Source of the DNA: Filosporella fistucella
Taxonomy: Eukaryota; Ascomycota; Leotiomycetes; Helotiales
Direction of reading: 5' to 3'
Assembly: GCA_030077755.1 (NCBI GenBank)
Contig: JAQJZZ010000012.1
Span: 1,674,001-1,738,000 of the forward strand
Length of the DNA stretch: 64,000 nt
The stretch's first letter is position 1; every line of letters starts with the position of its first letter. Under the pieces are notes generated by a model. The model did not search any database. It was not told the DNA's origin and saw nothing but the letters and a program-made list of their open reading frames with translations. The position numbers and the translations under genes are program-made. Below are positions 11,432 to 21,301 of the stretch, piece after piece.

Positions 11432-11676
11432 TGTCACGATGGTACAAAAATGGCACGTGATACTGATAGAAATTGGCAAGCCTAGACTGAAGCCAATCCA
11501 GCCACGGAAGGGTTCCGGGCTGGTTCCTGTATATAAGAGGCTCTAATCCCTTACTTTGGCCCTCATCTTTCTTGTTTCCTTCATAATAGACCTGCATCAT
11601 ACTCCCAGATACTGCCCCGCAGTTTGGTGCTTGCATCGTTATATTACCTTTAATAATTATAATGTATAAATTTTAG
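11432..11676 (+). repeat. Dispersed direct repeat, copy 2
   Basis: Second copy of the element at 8399-8655, same orientation, ~3 kb away. It is less A/T-rich, so probably nearer the ancestral sequence. It contains cacgatggta, gaagggttccgggctgg and tatataagaggctctaat. There is no open frame of note and no clear target-site duplication. Similarity fades into A/T-rich sequence after about 11676. Confidence 0.85.
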
Positions 11677-12423
11677 CTATTATAACGTGTTTGGGAAAGC
11701 AATTTTGAAGAGAATAAAATATGTGATTGATCTTTAACTAAGCTACGAAGTGGGATAAGTAATATAATTAATCATAGATCGCGTGGCGGGGTGACATAAA
11801 ACGTGTTGGCTTAAAAAGTCGTATTTTCCGACTAGGTAAGGAAATAGATGTAACGGAAACCTTAAGATCCCTACTTGATTATAGGCTTCGTCGACCACTT
11901 TGACGCCTGAGAGAGAGGCGAAAGCTTTGGCGTGAAATCACTTCATCCAGCACTTCATCAACCTGGCTTCCCAGCTTTTCATTGTCCTTTAACACTTTCA
12001 AAATTTCGGGATAATTAATTCAAAGGTCTTTGCAACCCAGTCACGGAATCATCCTCATCAATTGAAAGAATTGTTTTGAGGTTATGAGTCGGCGGGTTGT
12101 TCTGGGTGCGGACCTCAAATAAAACTTTAATAAATTCGAGGATTTAATAAAGTTATTCAGCTATTGTGACATTCGAATCGTTTTATGCAAGCCTGCCTAC
12201 TTAATTTCCGAAAGTTCCTTCAATGTTTCGTCACCCTTCCCTTGCCAGCCACCTTAGGGTCGGTCATCAACCGTTCCGACAATAGGCAGAGCAATGCATG
12301 TGAGTTGTAAAGTAGATCTTCTTGGGATGAGAATATATGCGCCATGAATTATCATATATTTAGCATGATTCATTGGTGAGGTATTGACTATGGTCTTTCC
12401 CTTTTTATATTTCATACCGTTCC
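11677..12423. other. A/T-rich intergenic with an imperfect hairpin
   Basis: About 750 A/T-rich bases with no supported gene. At 12123-12154 the arms aactttaataaa and tttaataaagtt form a near-perfect inverted repeat around an 8-base loop. The flanks (gttttgaggt ... acctcaaata) extend the pairing imperfectly. It could be a foldback remnant or simply A/T-rich chance. Confidence 0.45.
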
Positions 12424-13845
12424 TCAATACCAATTATGGCCCTCCTCTCCGAGTTTCTCATTTTTCGGGTTCAGTGATAACATCCTTTGCCCTGGCATAG
12501 TGACACCACTTTGAGCTTCAAATACTCCAGAAATAGCTCTCCTCCCCATCTTTTCAAATGATTGATAATCAGTTTCTCCATTGATTGATGACCATTCTGG
12601 TGTAAATGGTGAAGACCCATCTCCCAAATCACTCCATCTTGTCACTACAATTGACTGTTTGAATTTGACCAAAGGATCATTTCTGTCCTCCGATAATTTG
12701 AGCTCAACCAGATACTCGCTAGGACATTCGGGGCACCTCCTCATCGGCCTGCATCTTGAGCAGAGGCTTACAATGGGAGTGGGATTTCGAAGAGCCATTT
12801 TAATTGCTGGACCTTTTTGCAGCTGCTGGGCAATTGTCTGCTTGTGTTCCGGAATATGTCCCAAAGCACATTTACAAACATTCATCAGCTCCCCATCCCT
12901 CCAATGAGCACATGCTGAAAAGTATGGCGTATAATCTTCTCTAGAATACAGGAGATGCCGTAAACCGCTAGGTGGCAAATTTGGAGTTGCAAAACTCTTG
13001 CTCACAACACGCATCAAAAGATGACCTTTGTGAATAAAGTATCTTGTTTGATGACTCCAATTGCTGTCTGGTGTACTGAAACGTCGAGACAAATCTCCTA
13101 TTGGAATTCCATGATTTGGCGAGTAAATTTCATGGCGCATTACCAGTTGAACGAAGGTATAAGGTAATGTATGTCCTACTACCAACCGGATGCGCGGCTG
13201 AACATGTCCCGACTTTCCGACACTTGGACAGTGATATAGTGGGTTGAAGACTGATGTTGCTTTCAATCGCTCTTGTCCGACTTGAGTTCTGAGATGAAAT
13301 GAGGCACAGGAGAAACAAAGAAGATGAGCTGGAAGATATTGATCCATTGACATTAGAAATTTGAGCTTTTCGTCCCGATTCTCTGGCTCGTCCAGTGCAA
13401 TCCATGGCCCAGGTCCGAATTTGGAGAACAGAACCTTACTCGAGATGGTAAGATTTGCAATATCAGATAAAGCAAGATGCGATGCAATTGCTTCCCATAG
13501 ACCAGAAGGTAGGCTTGCAATCAAAGGTTCTCCAGGAGGTCTCCATGCTTCTGTTGGGCTCTGCAATTTTGCAACTTCGTCGAGGGAATCATTAGACTCG
13601 TGATGAGCTAAACCGTGAAGAAGCTCTGTATCATCTCGTCTTTCTCCTGTTTGCTCGTCGGTATTGTCTTGTGAATTTCTGTAGACTGCACCATATTGAA
13701 TTCGCCTCTCAGGCGGCGGTGGGGGTGGAGGAAGAGGCTTTTCATCCAGGACCTTCTTTCGTAGGGTACTCTTAGATTTTTTAGGCCGTAATGCAAATGC
13801 AATACGACTTCCAAGACTCGATTTTCGAGGAGGAGTTTCTTCCAT
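12424..13845 (-). CDS. F-box-like domain protein
   Basis: Single-exon gene of 473 aa. Residues ~108-145 (SLPSGLWEAIASHLALSDIA, then NLTISSKVL) fit an F-box, the Skp1-binding module that recruits substrates to SCF ubiquitin ligases. The N-terminus is basic and low-complexity with a polyproline run (PLPPPPPPPERR). The remainder has scattered Cys pairs (LCFSCASF, CKCAL, CSRCRPMRRCPECPS) that could bind metal. No LRR, WD40 or Kelch repeats are visible, which is common for fungal F-box proteins. The start at 13845 is the first Met after a stop-rich leader. A nuclear or cytosolic role in protein turnover is inferred from the F-box alone. Confidence 0.75.
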   Translation of the reverse strand: MEETPPRKSSLGSRIAFALRPKKSKSTLRKKVLDEKPLPPPPPPPERRIQYGAVYRNSQDNTDEQTGERRDDTELLHGLAHHESNDSLDEVAKLQSPTEAWRPPGEPLIASLPSGLWEAIASHLALSDIANLTISSKVLFSKFGPGPWIALDEPENRDEKLKFLMSMDQYLPAHLLCFSCASFHLRTQVGQERLKATSVFNPLYHCPSVGKSGHVQPRIRLVVGHTLPYTFVQLVMRHEIYSPNHGIPIGDLSRRFSTPDSNWSHQTRYFIHKGHLLMRVVSKSFATPNLPPSGLRHLLYSREDYTPYFSACAHWRDGELMNVCKCALGHIPEHKQTIAQQLQKGPAIKMALRNPTPIVSLCSRCRPMRRCPECPSEYLVELKLSEDRNDPLVKFKQSIVVTRWSDLGDGSSPFTPEWSSINGETDYQSFEKMGRRAISGVFEAQSGVTMPGQRMLSLNPKNEKLGEEGHNWY

Positions 13846-14685
13846 TTTGAAGTTGTAGTGGGAATAAACACGTGGAAAAGTTTGTTGGGAAGAGGCGATG
13901 TCAAAGCTGAAACGAATAGGATTAAAGTTTTTAAGAAATTGGAATTAACATATATTAGAGCAACAACTAGATTTGAACAGGACTCTTGACTGTGAAGAAA
14001 GGGAGTGGGAATGAAAACAACTCATAATACTTGCATTGTGATGACGAAGTGTGAGACTTTTCTTTAGGTCCTCCGGCTTCCCGTGGCAAAAAATATCCAT
14101 AGAGAGGGTGAGACTAGCGACGCCCATCGCGGACCTCTTCGGGCATCGTTAACTTCATTGTCATTGCTGCCCATTCTCGAGCCTTGCTCGGTATGCTGAT
14201 GCGAAAGGAGTCGATCATTGCTAATTTGACTGATTTGTATTCACAATTGCCCGCTCGGATATCCTACGATACACAATCCGCATATGCTCGATTGCGCAAT
14301 TGAATCCTCGATCGACACCCGGAATGGCACACATTTGGGCAAAGAGCATCAATGAACAGCGTATCGATGCTGGTGGGATGACACTGCAACAGAGGATGCC
14401 GATGCGATCTGCGGATACTACAGATTGATCGGGGAAACAATGATTTCGAGACATTTCATGGATTGGGGTATCTGATCCGAAAACAAACAAAATTATTGGA
14501 TATGCTGCATTATTTTGTCCCAAACACAAGACGACGACTGCCCAAATACCAATGCTTCGAAACGATGCCCTCTCCATTCTATACCATTCATCTGCGACCA
14601 CCTCCAGGGTCCTAGTGCTCTAATCTGGTTTCGGCCTCATTGACAACCAACCACGATACTCGCCCTAGAATAAGCTCCATAACTT
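13846..14685. other. Intergenic
   Basis: About 840 bases between the F-box gene start and the relic of the FSH-type hydrolase. A 126-codon minus frame at 14221-14601 has no recognisable domain. Nothing else is supported. The part next to 13846 should contain the F-box gene promoter. Confidence 0.45.
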
Positions 14686-15512
14686 CTATATTACGACCGT
14701 CCTACTGGCAAGCTCTCTTATCGCCCTCGCTATCGATCCAGTGCTCTCTTTATCCTTTGGAATTAGATGCCCTTTGTCATGACAGACAAACTTGGCGCTT
14801 TCCTTCTCGCAAAGTTTATACATATCCAAAGCGTCCTTGCCAACGATATGAATTGTTGACAACCTCAAAATCTCCCCCAAATCTGCTGCACCCCATCTCT
14901 TCCCATCTTCCCCGAACGGAGGAGGTCCGGCCAGAAATACAGCGCACTTGAATAATGAGTATGGTGGCTCGAAGAGAATTTTTCTTACATGCTATACCAG
15001 GAATTCAAATGCCAATGTGGCACCACGAGAAAATCCAAGTATGCCATCAAATGGCCCGTCTTCCTCTATGATATTACCCAGAAGTTCATATGCCTCTTCC
15101 ATTAACGATTTGAACTCTTCGCTGGCGAGTGCCTTATTCAACGATTCACGATCGTGTGCTACTTCAAGCAAATCGCAACGAAAATAGCCATGATATAGTC
15201 CATCATACAAACCGGAAATTCCTACCCCGGCTGGCTGTGGATATATTTCATCGATGAAGTGGAATGTTGCTGTATTATCTCTAGGGAGTTCCGAAGAGAG
15301 TGCAACTGTCACTGTGAGTTTGGTTCATGCAAGGTAAGCCCAAACAAAAATTGCGCTGCAGGCGGCAATTATGTATGCACATCAGGTTTGGTTATCATGC
15401 CAAGTTGTGATTCAAAGATCTATACAGTATAAGCTATTTTGACTGGCTTCGCAACGGAATATCGCCTTCCTTTGGCACTGCTTCCTAAACCATGAAGGCA
15501 GAGAAGCTTCAT
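14686..15512 (-). pseudogene. FSH-type serine hydrolase (alpha/beta hydrolase), disrupted
   Basis: Homology to the FSH1 family runs through the whole segment. Exon 1 starts at 15512 with MKLLCLHGLGSSAK. The frame then shifts near 15464-15474 (an apparent extra 5 bases) before AIFRCEA. A weak GTCAAA donor and an acceptor near 15312 lead to TVALSSELPRDN, FHFIDEIYPQPAG and the nucleophile elbow GFSRGATLAFEF (Ser in GFSRG). An in-frame TAG at 14992-14994 follows. The same frame then continues with family-like sequence (EPPYSLFKCAVFLAG), the Asp region IHIVGKDALDMY and the catalytic His in CHDKGHLIPKD, to the stop at 14686. The TAG could lie inside a 51-nt in-frame intron (GTATAG...CAAG), but the frameshift argues for a relic. 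Confidence 0.75.
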
Positions 15513-16658
15513 TGTTGCAAGTGCAATGCTTTTTGGTGTCAATCGTTTCACAAGGTAAAGCTTGAAGTATAGAGTGGTTGTTCTATAATTTTCGCTAGCT
15601 AGATCGGGGTTTTGTAGTACACCATCATCTAAGGCGCTCCTTGATTCGATAGTCGCCCCGTTGCCACGCTCATACTCGTGTATTCTGGTCCAAAATTCAA
15701 ATCAAAATCTCAAATGACTATCTTAAAGAAAAGAATGGCGTTGAGGAGGGAATAGTATATAAGCAGAAAGACAAATGAGGTAGAAAGACTTTTATCTGAC
15801 GTCAAGAAAAGGTCTCTGCAATGGAGATAGGGCTGATATGATCTACAAATTTGATGGCGGAAATAGGTTGCACTACAGCGGTTGTTCCCACTTCGTAAGT
15901 TGGAGCCAGTAAGCAATTATAAAATGCTGAACTACCTTAGACAGGCCAGCTTTGAGCTATCTTGTCTAAAACTCCCTTCGCTCCACTTGGACTTTTGGGT
16001 TCATGGCAGGCACAGGCAGAGGCAGACTTTGGCTGATGACAAACAAAATTTCAACTTTGCAAAAAGTGGAAACATGCAACGAGAAAGGCTATTGTAGCAT
16101 CTCATTCAATCAGCAACAAGCGATGTATCTGAGGAAGGGGAAGGAGCCAAATATCGAAATCATTCCAGGCTACTTTTCCCTGCCACATCCTAATCCAGGA
16201 AAGGATGGAAGATATAATTTCTGACCTCAGAGAGGTAGGAGAGATGGAAGAGGTGGCAGGGTTAGAGGTTGGGGAAGATGAATGGCTTGAGAGAGCCAAA
16301 AAAAGAAAGAAGAAAAAAATAATAACACGTTCATTTTCACAATCGCAAATGCGAAGTTTCGAAGAGGCCATCGGGGATTGTAAAGCTGGATATATTGAAA
16401 ACCTCATCGACTTTTCAGTGATCGCTATCGATTCGAACCGCCGTACGGAAATTTACGCCCTTCCAATATCTATTCCTTTTGCACCCTACTTAATCCCACC
16501 AGATATTGTGAACATTACTCCAGCTACCATGGTTGTTAGCAGTTTTCTAGACATGTTTGCCGCGGCTGGAAAGAAGAAGATTTTCTCATACCTGACAACA
16601 CGCCTTGGCTGCGCTAATTGCATAATCCAGCAAGATATTTGGTGGCCGTTTTCATGCC
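15513..16658. other. Intergenic
   Basis: More than 1.1 kb. A 155-codon plus frame (16205-16672) is acidic then lysine-rich and shows no domain, so I leave it out as a probable chance frame. I see no RNA gene or repeat. Confidence 0.4.
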
Positions 16659-16805
16659 TTATGGAAGATTGAGGATAGTTGGATGGCGAGCTGCAGGGTC
16701 GAGGATTTTGCGCTCTTCAACCTCGGCAGCTGGAGCAGAGATGGGCAGTGTAAGTACAGGAAGTGCAATGCAGAGCAGAAGTAAGGTTGCGAATGTTTTG
16801 AACAT
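16659..16805 (-). CDS. Possible short secreted peptide (48 aa)
   Basis: The 48-codon frame starting at 16805 encodes MFKTFATLLLLCIALPVLTL followed by PISAPAAEVEERKILDPAAR and a short tail. This is a textbook signal peptide (basic n-region, leucine-rich core, small residues at the cleavage site) with a ~28-residue acidic/basic remainder lacking cysteine. A tatatat motif lies ~115 bases upstream on the same strand. The ORF could start further upstream (16931), but the internal Met places the hydrophobic core correctly. It could also be exon 1 of a larger gene or the 5' remnant of a dead one. Family not recognised. Confidence 0.35.
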   Translation of the reverse strand: MFKTFATLLLLCIALPVLTLPISAPAAEVEERKILDPAARHPTILNLP

Positions 16806-17917
16806 TTTCAGCGTGCGTAGGGCTTGGCTGATGAACGAACTGTCGTAGAGAGAAGTGATTTGAGATTCTGGAGGAGTTGTTGGTTCTAGCAAAAGCGGGT
16901 TTCGACTCGAGATGGCTCTCATATATACCAAAATAAAGACGATGAATCTAGAAGGAAATCAGTCCCCCACCACCTACACATGCCCAAGCGCTGCGATGAA
17001 GTATGAATAATCTGCGATGCTTAAAGCAGAGGATACAAACAACGAATTGAACCTCAGCGCCCCCACACTTGGAGCTCAATCGGGAATCTTATCAGCGTTG
17101 CCAAGGTATCAGAATTTGAAGCCGCATCTTGAGGCGCTAATCAAATTAATATAAATCCAGCCACTCGTCTCTTTTTCCTGTAACGGGTATGATAAGGTTT
17201 CATGTAAGTGCTGTGCCACAGCCACGCTGTGTGTACCAAGTAATCTAAGCAGGCGATCGAGCAACGATCAGATATTCATATTTTAATGAAGGCGAAATGT
17301 AGGTACGCATAATACTATGCGAGATTTGATTGTCGTTGAGCACCTTTCGGTTTCGAAGATGTCCTGCCTGATGTACCTCACCTTAAGACTCAAGAACACG
17401 TAGCTACAGGACCCTCCACACGATCTACATTGATGAGGTAAGTAGTGTGTTTATATCAGAGAGAAGGAGACTACGAAGATACCTAGTCCTATGTCTGAGC
17501 TTGAGCCGCGCTCAGGCTCGCCTCAAATAGGAAGGGGTAAAAGAGATTTTTTTCTGTAACGTGGCTCATTGTAACAGGTTTCAATCTACAATCAAATATC
17601 ACAGGAAAACTAACAACAGCCTTAAAGAACTTGCATTGTCTTCTACATTTGCGTGCTATATGATTTCTGAAACCTTTGCCTTTCTTGGATTATCTTTTGC
17701 TGGTTCTCGGCACATTGTTCCCTCGTTTTGACGCCCAAAATTTTGTTTTCTATATTGAGGTGTTATCACGCACAAGGACACATATAGTTATGACTGTACT
17801 GAGGAATTGGCTTGAGGGTAAAAGTGAAGTATTGTGTTGTTTTAAACCCACTCAGGATTCAGGAACAGAAAACAAAAAATTCCAACCAGAAGGGAAGAGT
17901 AAGTAAGAACTCCGCTA
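16806..17917. other. Intergenic
   Basis: About 1.1 kb without a supported gene. Sequence is moderately A/T-rich. I see no repeat or RNA gene. Confidence 0.4.
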
Positions 17918-18696
17918 TCATTGTCCATGATCCCACCATCCGCCCTCTTTGGCATTAATTAGCTTTCGCGTTTCATGTTCCCCAAATCCTTCCACGTAAG
18001 GTCTCATGAATTCACAGTCCTCCAGCCGTTGGTAGAATTTTCCTCCAACCAACTCAAGTGCTTTACATCGTTCTTCCATATTGAAGGCGGGCTCTACTCT
18101 TGCCATCCCCACGTTTTGTGCTCTCCAATGGTCAAACGTCAGGATCCAAACTCCCCCACTATTTGGACATCCAAGTAGCAGATACTCCTGTCCGTCAGTG
18201 TACAGCATCCTATTCTTCATCACGTTCCCATCCTACCAGTCCGAATAGTCTGACCACCATTTCCCACCCACTTTTCGAAGTTTGAGGCAGAACTCATCTT
18301 CTTCCATTTGATTCGGAGACCTAGTTGCAGATAGAATCTGTCTACACCTAGCCAAACAATTTCCACTGCGTGGGGATTCTGGGCGACAATCATGCCTCCA
18401 ACGCTAGGCCATCCAAACACACTCGCACGCTCTGGTTCGAAGCGCAATAACTTTTCTTCCTCGAGTGGACGATATGGAATATCGTCCCGTCCATCTCCAA
18501 GAGGTGCTGCTACCTTCGCCAGAATAGCTCTTGCCTCAGCTGCTTCCTTCTTCCACCTTGCACATGTTTGTGCGTCGATAGAGTCGTCCTTGTTCTCGGC
18601 GAATGCCATTCGGTACACAGTTATACTCAAGTAGACAAAGACAACAAATAACGTGGATCTCGCTACGACAAAAGATGATCTCATCTTTTGCACCAA
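17918..18696 (-). pseudogene. Unrecognised fungal membrane-anchored protein gene with frameshift and nonsense codon
   Basis: The first open part (from 18696) has a single hydrophobic N-terminal segment (ARSTLFVVFVYLSITVYRMA) and then a soluble region with ERASVFGWPSVGGMIVAQNP, HAVEIVWLGVDRFYLQLG. Around 18316-18322 the meaningful frame shifts by one base: the alternative frame gives SPNQMEEDEFCLKLRKVGGK, WWSDYSDW, then TAG (18233-18235), then DGNVMKNRMLYTDG without a break, ending at 17918 (KLINAKEGGWWDHGQ). No plausible intron covers either lesion. I do not know the family. The strong internal coherence across two lesions indicates a recently inactivated gene, or assembly errors. Confidence 0.75.
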
Positions 18697-19756
18697 CAGG
18701 TTGAAACTGGCACTCTTGGAAATCCCGGATCAAATGTAAGTGTGAAGGCTTGCGAAATGCTGGCAAACGTCTGGCCAACGCCGAATTTCTACACATGAAT
18801 CACTCGAATCTCAAACCAAAGAAGGTTGAAACCGCAAACTTTGGAAGAGAAGGGCACGAGTACTGTTGTTGGTGTTTCAAATCAGTTGGCGATGCAGATG
18901 GTTGGTGGTAGCTAAGCGCTTCACTTCAAGTCTGTCAGCCGTTATCACGCTATGCCTCTTTCATATTGACCTGCTTACGCTGAAATCAAGAAAATAATGT
19001 CAATTCCTAATGATCTCAGAATAATTCCCTATCTCCGCTTGGTCCTTAGAAAAGAGCAGCCCAATGTGGTCCGGTCATGTGCTAAGTACTTTGCCCACTG
19101 CACATGCGGGATACACAGAAAGTAAATGCGGCGATCGACCCCCAAACGTGTACATAATGATTAATTATTCTAATTTGATTGGTGAGCGTGACCATTAAAG
19201 CTTTTTCTGGTGGGATGCTTACTAGCTCAACGACCTTGATGGGTAGCTAGGCAGATCCTGACGAATACACTTCACTCTCCTCACACAAATAGTTAGGCTC
19301 AGGCATGGAAACTTAGCATCTTTATTTCAGAGGGAGTATGAGTTAATTCCTCTTGAAATGATTTTGACAATCGAGTTCTCAGCTGAACTGTCAAGTGAAG
19401 CAGCGCCAAGACAATTGGATTGTAAAGACACAAAGGACAAACTGGGCCGAAGGAACACAAAGCGCACACGCAAACTATATCATCCGCCAGTAGAAGTATT
19501 CCTGGTACCTGCATATGCATGGAGCCGAGTTTGTCTAATTCAATGAGCTGGCACGCGCGAAGAAGAAAATAGTAGAGTGGGGGGATATGGAGTTGAAGTT
19601 GAAGCAAAAGGGTCAGATTCCTTCCTTCCTTGATACTTCATGTCAATTTAACTTTTCTTCTCCGTTAAATTATTGTTTCAATTTGTTTTCACCTTTCTAT
19701 TGCTTTTTTCCAGACCATTTATCATTACTTGATACAATCCCAAAGTTGGCCAAGAA
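18697..19756. other. Intergenic, upstream of the nicotianamine synthase-like gene
   Basis: About 1.06 kb. Short open frames on both strands lack domains. The right end, with pyrimidine-rich tracts at 19620-19740, is the likely promoter/leader of the 19757 gene. Confidence 0.45.
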
Positions 19757-20914
19757 ATGCAACTCTTAAGTTCTTCGATTTGGAGACTTTGGGGACGTGA
19801 TAGCGAGACTGGGGGGAGATACAAGCTCGAAAACACGAGCCAGGTAACTGAGGAAGAGCAAGGACAAAATATTGAGGTGCAAGAGTTGATCTCAGCTGTC
19901 ACTTCAATCCACTATCAATTATCTTCCCTGCGGAACCTTGAGCCACGCTGCGAAGTGAACGCTTTATTTGGAAAACTCGTGGAAATCAGCACTCGCTCTC
20001 TCCCTTCAAGTCTAACATCAAAGGTAACACTCCTTAAGCTATAAAATCCAAAAGGTGTGTGAAGTACACTGACACCTCATGAAGATCCTATCAAGTCCCG
20101 AAATTCAATCCATAATACCCTCGTTACACAAACTCTGCTCGGATGCGGAATACCAACTAGAGTCTCACTGGTCTACAAAGATTTCTGGTTCAGTGACTCC
20201 AAATGCCGCAGGAGGTAATGTTTCGCTCAAACTCCTCTTATCGATGACTTAACTAACGACCAAAGTTCAAAATCTCTTGGAATCTTTTCCCTACTACTCA
20301 AATTACGTCGATCTCACTCGCCTAGAGCTTTGTACTCTCCAAGCCGTTAATGGAACTGACGACCCTCTCCGCAAATTTGCTTTCATCGGATCTGGCCCAC
20401 TTCCACTGACAAGTCTATGCCTACTATCCTCTCTTAGTGGTGCCTCACAGGCTGCTACTATCCTGAACATAGACTCCAGCAGCCATGCAATCGAGCTCTC
20501 TAGAACGCTCTGTTCACGACTCGCAACTCCCATACAAGATATGTCATTTTTTTGTTCTGACGCAGAGGCTGAGACCTTGGAACTGAAAGACTTCGACGTG
20601 GTTTATCTAGCTGCTCTGGTAGGATCATCACAATTAAAGAAAGAAGATGTGCTCAAGAAGGTCGTTGGGAAGATGAAAGTTGGTGCACTGATTGTGATTA
20701 GAAGTGCAGACAGGCTGAGGGGCCTAATGTATCCAGTGAGTGGTGAAAATCTCAACCTTGTGTTCGAAGCTGATACCTCTAGGTCTTTGACCCAACATCA
20801 AAGGAGGTTCTCAAATGTCTTGAGCTATGTGCGGTGGTCCATCCATATGACCATGTGGTAAACTCGGTTATCGTCGGGAGAGTGAAAGAGAAGCAAGAGG
20901 GGCTCGACACTTGA
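19757..20914 (+). CDS. Nicotianamine synthase-like protein
   Basis: Four exons (19757-20023, 20085-20214, 20266-20735, 20783-20914) give 332 aa in one frame. The fold is a SAM-dependent aminopropyl transferase. The landmark FAFIGSGPLPLTSLCLLS (residues ~150-170) is the SAM-binding signature of nicotianamine synthases. It is followed by ILNIDSSSHAIELSR, the acidic loop after strand beta2, and FDVVYLAALVG. Exon 4 completes the fold with VFDPTSKEVLKCLELCAVVHP. Nicotianamine synthases condense SAM aminocarboxypropyl groups into a metal chelator; fungal homologues are known from Neurospora. It may serve iron, zinc or nickel homeostasis in the cytosol. Reading past the last donor (20736) would give a wrong tail, so exon 4 rests on the 47-nt intron 20736-20782. 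Confidence 0.9.
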
Positions 20915-21301
20915 CTAGGGCAGAGGTGGAATAATTGGAACGGGGCGACAGGCTGAAGAGATGGAAACAGACGACAGCAATGAAAGCAGAAAATCAATAT
21001 ACTGAGGTGTTTGAGGACCCACAACTTCCCTCACCATTTTAATCCGTAGATGAGAACATGAAAAACGGAGAAGTATCCCCACAATTCTGAGATGGGAGTA
21101 AAACAAGGGCAACGCATGATTGATTGACTATCTATACACTAGCAAAAATCTCAACATTTCCATAATCTATCGCACACACTGCTCATATTTTGCTCCATCC
21201 CCTATTAAAGCCAATAAACGCCACGCTAAATGAAATTTCCTCTTTTGATACATACAAACCTCACTCCTATTGCGCCAATTCCATCGCTATCTTCAAACCC
21301 T
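20915..21301. other. Intergenic, convergent 3' ends
   Basis: About 390 bases between the stop codons of the nicotianamine synthase-like gene and TRA1. It presumably contains both 3' UTRs; no other feature is seen. Confidence 0.6.

Noticed and set aside
8399..11676. Full LTR retrotransposon bounded by the two direct repeats
   Set aside because: The internal 2.8 kb contains no reverse transcriptase, integrase, gag or primer-binding site. It carries unrelated genes instead.
14221..14601. 126-codon minus frame between the F-box gene and the FSH relic
   Set aside because: No recognisable domain. The hydrophobic patch (LFAQMCAIPG) is weak and no splice sites extend it.
16205..16672. 155-codon plus-strand frame with a lysine-rich patch
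   Set aside because: Low-complexity acidic and basic runs come from an A/G-rich tract, no homology is recognised, and it overlaps the minus-strand signal-peptide frame.
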